Source: Clostridiales bacterium
Lineage (GTDB): Bacteria > Bacillota > Clostridia > Oscillospirales > Acutalibacteraceae
Length of the DNA: 50,409 nt
Assembly (NCBI GenBank): GCA_022799115.1
Contig: JAAWNT010000016.1
Span: 1-50,409 of the forward strand
Direction: 5' to 3'
Made by a program: the position numbers and the translations under genes. Below are positions 31,931-40,728 of the stretch, in pieces. How positions within the stretch are numbered: position 1 is the stretch's first letter; every line of letters starts with the position of its first letter. A model generated the notes under the pieces. The model saw only the letters and a program-made list of their open reading frames with translations. It was not told where the DNA came from and did no database searches.

Positions 31931-33379
31931 ATGAGCAATACAAGGATCTATGGAAACCTCATCAACGGAGAATGGAGGGTATCGAGGGACAATCCTCCCA
32001 TTGAGGTGAGTTCCCCGGTGGACGGATCGCTGGTGGGGAGGCTGTCCTCCATGTCACAGGAGGAACTGGACCTGGCGGCGGCTTCCGCCAAGGCGGCGCA
32101 GAAGAGCTGGGCCGCCTATCCCGTGTATCGAAAGGCCGAGCTGATGTACCGGGCGGCTCAGCTTCTGGAGGAGCGGGTGGAGGAGCTGTCCGACTGTCTG
32201 ACAATGGAGATCGCCAAGGATAAGAAATCGGCGGTGTCGGAAATCAAGCGTTCCGCCGACCTTCTGCGCTATACTGCCGATGTGGGCAAAAGCCTGCAGG
32301 GAGAGGCCATCTTTGGGGACAGCTTTCCCGGCGGCTCCCGGGATAAAATGTCCTGTGTAACCCGGACGCCCATGGGTACGGTGCTGGCGATTTCCCCGTT
32401 TAATTATCCCATCAACCTGGCCATCTCCAAAATAGGGCCCGCCCTGATGGGGGGAAACACCGTAATTCTAAAACCGGCAACCCAGGGAGCGGTGAGCGCC
32501 CTGAAGATGGTGGAGTGTATGCAGCAGGCGGGATTGCCCGCCGGGGCGCTCAACACAGTAACCGGACTGGGAAGTGTGATCGGGGACGCCATTACAGGGC
32601 ACAAGGACGTGGATTTCATCAATTTCACCGGAAGCACCGAGGTGGGGGAACACATCTCCCAGCTGGTGAGCATGACCCCGGTGATCCTGGAGCTGGGGGG
32701 CAAAGACGCCGCCATCGTGCTGCCCGACGCGGACCTTGACTTTGCCGCCGACAACATTGTAGAGGGGGCCTACTCCTATTCCGGCCAGCGGTGTACTGCG
32801 GTTAAGCGTATTTTGGTGGTGGATAAGGTGGCCGACGCACTGATTGAAAAACTAAAGGCGCGCATTGAATCGCTCAAGGTGGGAGATCCTCGGGAGGAGG
32901 GGGTAACCGTCACCCCGCTGGTCAGCGAAAAGTCGGCGGATTTTGTAGAGTCCTTGATGAACAGGGCGTTAAAGCAGGGGGCCAGGCTGGTGACCGGCGG
33001 ACGCCGGGAGGGAAACCTGATCTATCCCGCCCTGCTGGACCGGGTGACCACCGATATGGACTTGGCCTGGGTGGAGCCCTTTGGCCCGGTGCTGCCTGTG
33101 GTGCGGGTGCAGTCGGAAGACGAGGCGGTGGAAATCGCCAACCGTTCGGAGTACGGGCTGCAGTCCTCGGTCTTCACCAACAACTTAAACCGGGCGTTTT
33201 CCATTGCCGCCCGGCTGGAGGTGGGAACGGTGCAGATCAACAACAAACCCGAGCGGGGCCCGGACAATTTTCCTTTTCTGGGGGTCAAAAGCTCCGGGAT
33301 GGGCACCCAGGGGGTGCGCTATTCCATCGAATCCATGACTCGGCCCAAAGCGGTTACCATCAATTTAGCCGGGGGCTGA
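31931..33379 (+). CDS. gapN: NADP-dependent glyceraldehyde-3-phosphate dehydrogenase, non-phosphorylating
   Basis: Oxidises glyceraldehyde-3-phosphate to 3-phosphoglycerate with NADP, giving NADPH but no ATP; 482 residues, an aldehyde dehydrogenase. Catalytic Glu254 in LELGGKDA and Cys288 in SGQRCTAVKR. The C-terminal ERGPDNFPFLGVKSSGMG and GVRYSIESMTRPKAV are closely like streptococcal GapN. Start ATG 31931 follows AAGGGGGA. It is divergent from an NADH oxidase. Followed at once by a region without supported genes and then a long terminator hairpin. Confidence 0.94.
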   Translation: MSNTRIYGNLINGEWRVSRDNPPIEVSSPVDGSLVGRLSSMSQEELDLAAASAKAAQKSWAAYPVYRKAELMYRAAQLLEERVEELSDCLTMEIAKDKKSAVSEIKRSADLLRYTADVGKSLQGEAIFGDSFPGGSRDKMSCVTRTPMGTVLAISPFNYPINLAISKIGPALMGGNTVILKPATQGAVSALKMVECMQQAGLPAGALNTVTGLGSVIGDAITGHKDVDFINFTGSTEVGEHISQLVSMTPVILELGGKDAAIVLPDADLDFAADNIVEGAYSYSGQRCTAVKRILVVDKVADALIEKLKARIESLKVGDPREEGVTVTPLVSEKSADFVESLMNRALKQGARLVTGGRREGNLIYPALLDRVTTDMDLAWVEPFGPVLPVVRVQSEDEAVEIANRSEYGLQSSVFTNNLNRAFSIAARLEVGTVQINNKPERGPDNFPFLGVKSSGMGTQGVRYSIESMTRPKAVTINLAGG

Positions 33380-33633
33380 GCCGGTGCATGTTCCGGTGTG
33401 TCCGCCAGGGGAAGCGGCTGAAGAGACAATCCACCCCGCGGCCGGGAGACCCGAGGAGGAAGTTTTCGTTGATTGCGGGAACTCGTTGGACCGGAAAGGT
33501 GGATTTTCTTTTTACCCATACGCTGGAAGGGCCCCGGGAGACAGGCAGCCGCTTGTTTCCCATCGATGTGAGGATGGTTCTTTTCCCTTTGGCAATCCCA
33601 CGGGGAAAAATGCAGCCATCCATCTTAGAAAAT
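33380..33633. other. Stretch after gapN without a supported gene
   Basis: Open frames exist on both strands, but none has a ribosome site or protein-like composition. It reads as the 3' untranslated region of gapN. Confidence 0.4.
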
Positions 33634-33695
33634 AAAACGGCACAGAAAAAATCCCGGGGCGCGCCGCTCGCCTCGGGATTTTTCTGTGCCGTTTT
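33634..33695. terminator. Very long bidirectional terminator hairpin
   Basis: Left arm AAAACGGCACAGAAAAA plus ATCCCG, right arm CGGGATTTTTCTGTGCCG plus TTTT: 22 paired bases with one A bulge over a GC-rich 17-base loop. It ends the gapN unit on the + strand and the XRE gene (33759) on the - strand. Confidence 0.8.
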
Positions 33696-33758
33696 CAGGA
33701 TAGGGGCCTGCCCCGCGTGGGTATTGCCGCGGAGCGGGCGGTTGGCTTTGTAAACCGT

Positions 33759-33995
33759 TTACAGATCTGTGAAAAGCGTGTTGAAATCTACTCCGAGAAT
33801 TTGAGTAAACGCCGTCAGCTCCTTGATGGAGATGTGGCGAATGCCCGCCTCAATCTTGGCGTAGGTGCCTCGGGAGAGGTCGCAGCCCAGTACCTGTAAC
33901 CGGCTTACCATTTTGTCCTGGGTAAGATTCCTCTCCTTTCTCAATTGGCGCACGCGCCCACCCAACCCCGGGTGGCCTTTGATCGCTTGTTCCAT
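33759..33995 (-). CDS. XRE-family HTH regulator (78 aa)
   Basis: A single HTH_XRE domain fills the protein: GGRVRQLRKERNLTQDKMVS, RLQVLGCDLSRGTYAKIEAG, IRHISIKELTAFTQILGVDF then NTLFTDL. There is no effector domain. The ribosome site is GGGACAGG-like and weak; start ATG 33995. It stands alone, with a terminator on its downstream side. What it controls is not evident. Confidence 0.85.
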   Translation of the reverse strand: MEQAIKGHPGLGGRVRQLRKERNLTQDKMVSRLQVLGCDLSRGTYAKIEAGIRHISIKELTAFTQILGVDFNTLFTDL

Positions 33996-34479
33996 GTTCC
34001 TGTCCCTCCGTGTTCTAATACTAGAGCTAGGATATATTGTAAAGCATTTCCCTATGTAATAGGCTCTGTTATGAGAGCGGGAGAGGATTTGAGGGTAGAA
34101 AAACCAGGCGTTAGGTTGGTGGGTTTGCCGGGATTTTCTGTAGATTTAGGCGAGATTATAAAATGGAATTTGGAAAACATATACATATTTAAAAAGAAGA
34201 GAAGAAATCATAGCGATTTAACCCGCAGGATTGGCGCTCTTTTTGTGCATCGCTGTGTGACCTGGGATAGGAATGACTCGTTTATTAGGTGTAATGAAAA
34301 ATGTCTCCGGGAGACTGGGCCAAACCGCTACACAAATAAGGAGAGCCCCCGGGAAAAGCAAAGGCGTTGTGCGCGCCGCAATTGGCCCTTGGGATGGCAG
34401 TTAGGGGAGGGAACCTCCCGTTAAGAGGAGGCGCCTTAAAGAAAAACCAATGGATTTGGGATGGGAAGGAAGAAAACGA
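33996..34479. other. Intergenic region, no supported gene
   Basis: AT-richer than the genes around it. A + frame at 33945-34424 has no ribosome site and an unlikely composition. The lipoprotein's ribosome site GGAAGGA is at its right end; no convincing promoter was found. Confidence 0.35.
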
Positions 34480-35772
34480 ATGAAGAAGAAAGAGATTTGC
34501 GCCGCCATGTTGGCTGCGCTGCTGACGCTAACTGGCCTGAGCGGCTGTAAGACGGAGAAGGACGCCCGCCCGGTGGGAAGCGAGACAGTTTCGCAGCGAG
34601 GCTATTCCGTCTCCTCCATGGAGGAGGACGAACCTGCGCTGCTTACCTTTGAACAAAAGGGAAGGGGATCGGATACAGCGGGCGGGGACTATCGTCCGGA
34701 GACGGACGTTCCCTATCAGATGTATGCCACGGGGTTGATTTATCCGCTGACGGATGCTGGACAGGGGTATTATTTCCTAAGCGGAGTGGGACAGGATTGG
34801 GAGTCCAGTCTCTATTATTGGCCCAAAGGCGGCGCGAAGGCCGCCCCGGTGTGCGGTAAGCCCGGCTGTCTTCATAACAAAAAAGAGATTGACCCCGAGA
34901 GTATGACCCAAGAGGAGTATTCGAACAAAATGTCGGAGTGTGAGGCGTATATGGGGCGCACCTATTGGATCCAATATCTCAACGGCAAGCTGTACGGCCT
35001 GGAGCGGGATTCTATCAGCCGCGACCTTTTCCTTACGGAGATTGACCCGGCAGGCGGGGCTCGTAAAAGATTGCGCACCCTGGAAGAAGGGGACGAGGAC
35101 GGCAATACGACGATTTATCCGCTTTACAGCTGTTTTCATAGGGGATATCTCTATTTCTATCGGTTTGGTGGAGAGCAGAGTGAAATCTGCCGCCTGGACC
35201 TCACCCAGCCCGATTCACAGCCGGAGGTGATCTATGAACCGGAGGATATCTTTCCGGAGGGCTTTATGCTCTATGATCGATATCTGTACGCCTATTCCAG
35301 GGATCATTTTGAGGACGAATCGCCTCGGCGCTACGTGCGGGTGGACGTAGAAACCAAGGAACAGATTGCCTTCGAGGCGGCGGGGGCTGTCGCGATCTTT
35401 GAGGGAAAGCTGGCCATCCCCAGGGAGGACGGAATTTATCTCGCCGGCTTGGACGGTTCTGAGCCCCAGCTTATTTTTCGCGGTGGGAAGGGTTGTTATA
35501 CAGGGGGAGGATACCTGGTCGTCGAGAGCGCAGAGGAAGATTCGTGCGCCCGGTACCCCTTTTTCCTGCTGGACGGCAGCGGGGAGGTACAGGGGAGCGT
35601 CTCGCTCCGCGCGGTGGGCAGGCCGGATTATTTGGGCGCAGACGACGACCACCTGTTTTTCTATTTTCGCGCCCAGGGAAACGATGATAATGCGCAGTAC
35701 GCCCTCAACCTGTCCACCGGGGAACTGGTGGAGTATTACAAGTGGTCGGGGACAGAGGACTCCACCGAGTAA
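34480..35772 (+). CDS. Secreted lipoprotein, predicted beta-propeller-like
   Basis: 430 residues. Signal peptide with lipobox LTGLSGC (Cys near residue 23), so it should be fixed to the outer face of the membrane. The mature part has a conserved-looking APVCGKPGCLHNKKEI segment and then repeated beta motifs of the kind LYGLERDSISRDLFLTEIDP, GYLYFYRFGGEQSEICRLDL, HLFFYFRAQGNDDNAQYALN, which suggest a six- to seven-bladed propeller. Clostridial lipoproteins with the C..pgC.H motif are numerous and uncharacterised. ATG 34480 follows GGAAGGA; the frame opens earlier. Confidence 0.82.
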   Translation: MKKKEICAAMLAALLTLTGLSGCKTEKDARPVGSETVSQRGYSVSSMEEDEPALLTFEQKGRGSDTAGGDYRPETDVPYQMYATGLIYPLTDAGQGYYFLSGVGQDWESSLYYWPKGGAKAAPVCGKPGCLHNKKEIDPESMTQEEYSNKMSECEAYMGRTYWIQYLNGKLYGLERDSISRDLFLTEIDPAGGARKRLRTLEEGDEDGNTTIYPLYSCFHRGYLYFYRFGGEQSEICRLDLTQPDSQPEVIYEPEDIFPEGFMLYDRYLYAYSRDHFEDESPRRYVRVDVETKEQIAFEAAGAVAIFEGKLAIPREDGIYLAGLDGSEPQLIFRGGKGCYTGGGYLVVESAEEDSCARYPFFLLDGSGEVQGSVSLRAVGRPDYLGADDDHLFFYFRAQGNDDNAQYALNLSTGELVEYYKWSGTEDSTE

Positions 35773-36154
35773 AGAGATCAATGTAGATTCCCAAGGAGCC
35801 AAGCGCTGGACAGGGGCTGTGGGCCCGCGCACGGGCTTGTATTAGGCGGGTCACTTCGGCTTCCTGATTTGGGGGGCTCTCGGTGACGGCGGCCCCTTGT
35901 TTTTCTATCTGGGATGGGGCGTAGTGTTGTTTGACTGCCGGGGAATTGGTTGCGTCAATACATCCGGTTCCCTAAATGGCAGAGGTGATCCCGGGACAGG
36001 AACCCTGCGCAGGATGGATCCGGTGGGAAAGCGAAGAGCTCTTGTAACGCTTGGGCACGCTGCCGCTGGCAAGGTTATACGCAGCGGCGAAAACAGGAGG
36101 GAATGGAAGGACGGCATGTGAATAGTCGGTTGACACAGAGCGGTTCAGGAGTAC
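35773..36154. other. Intergenic region after the lipoprotein, no supported gene
   Basis: No protein-like frame with a ribosome site and no tRNA. Some GC-rich inverted stretches (for example CTGCCGCTGGC...GCAGCGGC near 36,060-36,087) are present. Confidence 0.35.
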
Positions 36155-36200
36155 AAAAAGGCCCCTTGCACGGCATATCTGTCGTGCAAAGGGCCTTTTT
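36155..36200. terminator. Bidirectional terminator hairpin
   Basis: AAAAAGGCCC plus TTGCACG pairs with CGTGCAA plus GGGCCTTTTT, an 18-bp stem with a C bulge. It serves the lipoprotein gene on one side and the ABC cluster on the other. Confidence 0.85.
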
Positions 36201-36317
36201 CGCGGGTCTGTTTGGTCAAGGGGCCGGAGACGGCATGATGCAGGGGTTTTGTTTTAATCAAATAAAAGCAATAAAGGCCACGGGGGCTGAGGGGCTATGC
36301 ATGGATTGGGAACAGCG

Positions 36318-36986
36318 TTAAGGTACGATGCCGTATTTTTCAAACTGTTCGTCGCGGAACCCATAGTAGTAGTGGAGATCCGCCTCCTGGCAGGTTGCCA
36401 GGTCATAACCGGCCAGGTCCCGCAGGGGAATCAAATCTCCTTCCGGAAACACCTCTGTCTGTTTTTCTTTTGCAATGCGGAACGCGCTCAAGGGGGTAAG
36501 CGTGACAGGGTAATACTCGCGCTTTTGCAGTTCGGTCAGCCGACGCTCCGGACGGAAGGAAACCGAGCGCAGGAACAACAGATAGTCGTTATCCTCCTGT
36601 AAGGGAATGGAAACGCCCCAGGTGTTTAGGTAATCCGGAAACACACTTAACTGCTCGACAACGCAAATCTGTTCTCCAACCAGATCCTCCGAGCCCTTGT
36701 AGACCTCCTGGACAGTGACTTGAGAGTACAGCCCCCGGTTGGCGACCATCCTATCCCCCGCGAACCGGGCGCGCACAATCAATTCCGCCTCGCTGGTTGC
36801 CCCCTCCATGGTGGTGGGGATGTTGATATCCATGAACTCAATTCTTCCGTCTGTGAAGGAGCCTTGAATACTGATGTTGCAGTTTTGGATATCGATGGGA
36901 GGCGCGGCGGAAAATCGGACAAAAAGGGCCATGACGCTGCAAAGCGCCGCTACTGCCAACGGGATGCTGTAATACCGCAGTTTCAT
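36318..36986 (-). CDS. Membrane-anchored extracytoplasmic protein of the ABC cluster
   Basis: 222 residues. MKLRYYSIPLAVAALCSVMA then LFVRFSAAP is one N-terminal membrane segment; the rest is outside. VTVQEVYKGSEDLVGEQICV and DNDYLLFLRSVSFRPERRLT look like the beta-barrel (OB-like) domains of secreted clostridial proteins. ATG 36986 has GGAGGTGG 5 bases upstream and overlaps the stop of the ABC ATPase gene (ATGA), so the two are coupled. No family name can be given; it may be the accessory or substrate-related protein of the transporter. Confidence 0.78.
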   Translation of the reverse strand: MKLRYYSIPLAVAALCSVMALFVRFSAAPPIDIQNCNISIQGSFTDGRIEFMDINIPTTMEGATSEAELIVRARFAGDRMVANRGLYSQVTVQEVYKGSEDLVGEQICVVEQLSVFPDYLNTWGVSIPLQEDNDYLLFLRSVSFRPERRLTELQKREYYPVTLTPLSAFRIAKEKQTEVFPEGDLIPLRDLAGYDLATCQEADLHYYYGFRDEQFEKYGIVP

Positions 36987-37633
36987 GATGAAACCACCTC
37001 CTTGAGCAGTCCGTCCTCCATTTGGTACCGTTTGTGGCACAGCAAACTGAGCTCCTCCTTGATGTGGCAGGCCAGGATGATGGTGGCGCCCCGTTCCTGT
37101 TCCTCGCGGATGATCCGGCGGAATTGCTCTACCCCCTCCTCGTCCAGACCGTTGGTGGGCTCGTCCAGTAAAATCAAATCGGGCTTTTCCATGATGGCCT
37201 GGGCAATTCCCAGACGCTGCTTCATCCCCAAAGAGTACTTTTTGTAGGTGCGCTTGTCGTCCGGATCAAGCCCCACGCGCCGGATGGCTTGCCGGATCTC
37301 CTCGTCGGTGATTTTTTTTCGGATGGAGGCCATGATTTTCAGGTTGTCAAACCCGGTGTAGTAGGGCCAGAACCCAATGTTTTCGATAATCAGCCCCATG
37401 CTGCTGGGAAAGGAGACCGATTCCCCCAGCGTTTCGCCGAACACAGTCACCGTTCCCTCGGTGGGGACGATTAAACCGGCCACGGCCCGCAGCAGCATGG
37501 TCTTGCCGGAGCCGTTGTGTCCGAACAGGCCGTAGGTTTTGCCCTGTTCCAGGGTGAGATTGATATGGGAAAGCACGGTTTTCCCCTTCAAAATTTTTGT
37601 ATAGTTGTTGATTTCAATGGTGTTGCTTGACAT
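36983..37633 (-). CDS. ABC transporter ATP-binding protein
   Basis: ATPase, 216 residues. Walker A GLFGHNGSGKTMLL, Q-loop region IIENIGFWPYYTG, signature YSLGMKQRLGIAQAI, Walker B LILLDEPTNGLD and a switch His in IILACHIKEEL. This is the ABC-2 exporter type with a short C-terminus. ATG 37633 (MSSNTIEINNYTK) is chosen with GAAAGGATG upstream; earlier ATGs are too close or lack a ribosome site. It is expected to drive the membrane proteins encoded just upstream. Confidence 0.93.
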   Translation of the reverse strand: MSSNTIEINNYTKILKGKTVLSHINLTLEQGKTYGLFGHNGSGKTMLLRAVAGLIVPTEGTVTVFGETLGESVSFPSSMGLIIENIGFWPYYTGFDNLKIMASIRKKITDEEIRQAIRRVGLDPDDKRTYKKYSLGMKQRLGIAQAIMEKPDLILLDEPTNGLDEEGVEQFRRIIREEQERGATIILACHIKEELSLLCHKRYQMEDGLLKEVVSS

Positions 37634-37744
37634 AAATCCAATCATCCTTTCGCAAGAGCAGGGTTGTTTTGCGCGGTTCATTTCCAACAGAGCTGCCGCC
37701 TGGGACAAACCGTCCGAGGCAACGGAGGGAATCCCGCCGGTTCT

Positions 37745-38551
37745 CTAACCCTCCCCCTCTTTTCCAAAATCCAGCAGGTCGCAGCGGTTAAGTTTGTAGG
37801 AAATCGCGCCGTACAGGGCGGAGAACCATAGAAGGCAGGCAATCAGGCTTTTTAAGAAGGTAAATCCTTCGATGGAAAGGTCCCGGTACGTTCCCTGCGC
37901 GGGAGGGAAGATCCCCTCGTGCCACAGATACATGCCGTTGACGGCGGGCAGCAGGTAGTCAAAAAACTGAGGGAAGGCGGCAAGCCCCACCGTCAGGCCT
38001 CCCAGCAGGAGGGAGAGAATATAAACGCTTAAGACGAGAAAGAAGGAGATGGAGGATCCATACCAAAGGGACAGTGCGTTTTGCAGCAGCGACAATAAAA
38101 ACAGGGGGATGCAGTTGGTGAGCAGCAAAAGCGCCAGAAAGGGAACCTCCGCGTCCTGCTCCAGTCCGTATATGAGGGCGAAAAGATAGGCGGCGCAAAA
38201 GGTGACCACCCAGGCGCACAGGAACTCAACCCCCAGCCGGACGGTCTTTTTTCCAAGCCACCGCCCCCGGCGGTTCATCCGGGTGAACACGTAGACAAAG
38301 CTGATTAGGAAATCCTCCCGGAAGCAGGAGCCGAACAAATACAGAAAAAAGATGGACGGAATCCCCCGGAACAGGATCTCCATCAAAATGGAGGGCGGCG
38401 CGTAGTCGATCCCGCCGAACACCTCCTGGAAAAAAAGGGCCGTTCCGCCCTCTCTGGCCGCCATGTCCACTGAAAGGAAAAAAGAAATCAGATAGAGCGA
38501 ACCGGCAAAGCAGCATCGAAGGATGGTTTTGGAATGCGTCTGAATCCACAT
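37745..38551 (-). CDS. ABC-2-like membrane protein
   Basis: 268 residues with about six membrane segments (for example ILRCCFAGSLYLISFFLSV, VEFLCAWVVTFCAAYLFALI, FLVLSVYILSLLLGGLTVGL, FLKSLIACLLWFSALYGAI). ATG 38551 follows AAGGGAAG. Large polar loop after the first segment. Probable permease of the neighbouring ATPase; sequence resemblance to named permeases is low, as is common for these exporters. It is flanked by a second membrane protein gene 48 bases upstream. Confidence 0.8.
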   Translation of the reverse strand: MWIQTHSKTILRCCFAGSLYLISFFLSVDMAAREGGTALFFQEVFGGIDYAPPSILMEILFRGIPSIFFLYLFGSCFREDFLISFVYVFTRMNRRGRWLGKKTVRLGVEFLCAWVVTFCAAYLFALIYGLEQDAEVPFLALLLLTNCIPLFLLSLLQNALSLWYGSSISFFLVLSVYILSLLLGGLTVGLAAFPQFFDYLLPAVNGMYLWHEGIFPPAQGTYRDLSIEGFTFLKSLIACLLWFSALYGAISYKLNRCDLLDFGKEGEG

Positions 38552-38599
38552 GTTAATTCTTCCCTTCTATCGGGTAATCCCGCTGAATCAATGACAGCA

Positions 38600-39475
38600 T
38601 CATGCCGAAAGCTCATCCGTTGAGCGGCGTATTTTGACTTCGGTCAGAATAATGTTCGCGAGTAGCAATCCCCCAAAGATGAGTCCCCATAGAATAAGGT
38701 CGGTTTTCGGTCCAAGCTGTAAAACAGCCTGATAGAATCCAAAACTCATACCGTTGCTTGACAGGGCAAATTGAGGAAGCAGCCACACCATCCCGGGTGG
38801 TGTCAGTACCAAAAAACGGCTGCGGTGGAAAAACAGGGACAAGGTATAGGAGCAATAGGCCAGCACTCCGGCCGTGATGGATGGGATCATACCGGCTACC
38901 AGATTATAAAGATAAGGATGGTTCATTTGAAGAGCGGCCAAAGAGTCTGATATTTGTACGCACGTTACATAGTCGTCCAAAAACGCATCGCTGGATACAT
39001 TGGTTGGAAGCTGCCAGGGAAAGGCAATACACAGAACAAGCTGTTCCAGCAACAAGGGAAGAAACAGGACTAGGAAGCCGCCCAGAAACACGACGCAGGC
39101 CGTGGAGCGGTAGTAGGCGCCCCGGCCAATACGGGGAAGAAGTTGTTTAGTAACCCCTGACTTCTCATCGTCGAAATAGGCGTAGGAAAACGCAAGCGAG
39201 GCGACAAAGGGGAGAAAAATCATAAAAAGCAGCATGGTTGCGACCGGCACTCCGTCCATGATGCCGTGCAGTCCCGGATAGCGGATAAAAGCGTCGCCGG
39301 CCATTCCCCAGTAATACCAAGCGGGATACCAGTAAAGTTTGCTGTTGCCAAGAAAATCGAAAAAGTTGCCGAAAAGGGTTCCTAAAATCAAGAGTATGAC
39401 AAAGGAAAAGGCCAGAAGGAATTCCTTCTGATGAAGCATACGCTTCAGGCTTATTCTGAGATTGACTGTAAACAT
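38600..39475 (-). CDS. ABC-2-like membrane protein
   Basis: 291 residues with about six membrane segments (LLAFSFVILLILGTLFGNFF, VATMLLFMIFLPFVASLAFS, LGGFLVLFLPLLLEQLVLCI, LILWGLIFGGLLLANIIL). ATG 39475 has AAAGGAG 7 bases upstream. The cytoplasmic loop AYFDDEKSGVTKQLLPRIGR recalls the coupling region of ABC-2 permeases. It is the first gene of the leftward cluster with the second membrane protein, ATPase and anchored protein: probably one exporter with two different membrane subunits. Confidence 0.82.
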   Translation of the reverse strand: MFTVNLRISLKRMLHQKEFLLAFSFVILLILGTLFGNFFDFLGNSKLYWYPAWYYWGMAGDAFIRYPGLHGIMDGVPVATMLLFMIFLPFVASLAFSYAYFDDEKSGVTKQLLPRIGRGAYYRSTACVVFLGGFLVLFLPLLLEQLVLCIAFPWQLPTNVSSDAFLDDYVTCVQISDSLAALQMNHPYLYNLVAGMIPSITAGVLAYCSYTLSLFFHRSRFLVLTPPGMVWLLPQFALSSNGMSFGFYQAVLQLGPKTDLILWGLIFGGLLLANIILTEVKIRRSTDELSA

Positions 39476-39850
39476 AAGCACGCTCCTTTGGTTTCGTTGT
39501 AGGGGGTTCGTCCGGGCGGATCGAAGTCGTTATCCGCTGTCATCTATCAAAAAACGATTTTATAGGAGGATTTGTCACAAACTGTAAGGATTATTTTCAA
39601 AGAATAATAAAGAATGAGAAAGCGCTGGACGTCGGTGTATCGTCCGCTTTGGAAAATCGCATGCAATCAAGCAAAGGGATCTATGATAAAACAACAAGCT
39701 GGGAAACCAACCAAAACCAACCAGCCAATCATATAGAGCTATCCCATCTGTGCGACAAATCAGAGTCAAAGAATTCAAACCGCGTCGGCCCCATTTACCG
39801 AGAGCGCGGTCAGGAAAGACCTGCGGCGGCGATGGGATCCCGCTGCATAA
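39476..39850. other. Intergenic region upstream of the ABC cluster
   Basis: No supported gene. It should hold the promoter of the cluster, but I found no clear -35/-10 pair. Open frames here lack ribosome sites. Confidence 0.35.
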
Positions 39851-39856
39851 AATAAA

Positions 39857-39906
39857 AAAACTGGCGGTCCCCGACGGCTGAACAGCCATGGAGATCGCCG
39901 GTTTTC
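39857..39906 (-). terminator. Terminator of the PII/DUF1538 unit
   Basis: On the - strand AACCGGCGATCTCC and GGCTG pair with CAGCC and GGGGACCGCCAGTT over a short loop, then TTTTT. A smaller hairpin (GGTTGGG/CCCAACC) lies nearer the gene at 39,993-40,017. Confidence 0.65.
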
Positions 39907-40038
39907 TATGCATTTTTCTAGGAGAGAGGCTGGATCGGCCCTGCCTTTCAAGACTTCATAGCAAGAGCGCGTATTAAAAAGAGCGGGCGCGCGGTTGGGC
40001 CGTGCCGCCCCAACCCGAAGACTTTTTAAAAGGGGCCG

Positions 40039-40716
40039 TTATTCATCCATCAGGCTTCTCAGCCCCACCACATTATTGACCGGCAGGGAAAAGACAGCGG
40101 CAACCCGCTCCTGTTTTGGGCCGGATTTTTCAATGATGGTGCGCATGATCTCTTTTTCATCCTGGTTTTTACAGACGATGTAGATCAAGTCCTGCTCCGA
40201 GGCGATGGACATCCCAAAGAAGGAAGCGGCGCTCTTTTCCCCCACTCCCTTGGCGTGAACAATGGTGCCGCCGCCGGCGTTTACGCTGCGGGCCGCATCC
40301 ATCACCAATTCCGTATAGCCTTTCTGGGCGATGACCACCACCAGGGAAAAGCGGTTTTCTTCCATTTCTGTCACCTCGCTGTGTTCTGATTTTTGACCGT
40401 GGGTTAAATATTGCAGGCTGGCGGCATTCGCGCAGCGCAGCGGAATGGTAAAGGAGATCCCGTTGCCGGGAACGTCGATCTGCATGGTGCGCATCAATCC
40501 GCGCAGCAGCTTTTCAGACAGGGCCTTGGACACCACGGAGGAAATCATAACCTTCTCCGTCTTTTCGATTCCCAGAAAATCCAGGGTTTTTTGCTGGGCG
40601 GTGCCCTCGCATAGAGCGGCTGTCAGAGTGTGGACCCCGCTTTCATAGAGATACTTTAAAAAGTCCTCTCCATACTCCCGCTTGGTGATGATCACCATAT
40701 AGTACATGTTGCTCAT
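40039..40716 (-). CDS. Tandem PII-like regulatory protein
   Basis: 225 residues with two PII-like halves: residues about 1-105 (YYMVIITKREYGEDFLKYLY, GVHTLTAALCEGTAQQ) and about 118-225 (RFSLVVVIAQKGYTELVMDA, GGGTIVHAKGVG, QDLIYIVCKNQDEKEIMRTI). The second half has the clearest T-loop-like glycine-rich stretch. PII-like proteins of this kind accompany DUF1538 membrane proteins and likely sense a small molecule. It ends the two-gene unit, 12 bases after DUF1538. No uridylylation Tyr can be named with confidence. Confidence 0.85.
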   Translation of the reverse strand: MSNMYYMVIITKREYGEDFLKYLYESGVHTLTAALCEGTAQQKTLDFLGIEKTEKVMISSVVSKALSEKLLRGLMRTMQIDVPGNGISFTIPLRCANAASLQYLTHGQKSEHSEVTEMEENRFSLVVVIAQKGYTELVMDAARSVNAGGGTIVHAKGVGEKSAASFFGMSIASEQDLIYIVCKNQDEKEIMRTIIEKSGPKQERVAAVFSLPVNNVVGLRSLMDE

Positions 40717-40728
40717 GTTTGCTCCTCT

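Noticed and set aside
33384-33753. Overlapping frames on both strands after gapN
   Set aside because: No ribosome sites; one runs through the long terminator hairpin. Composition is shadow-like.
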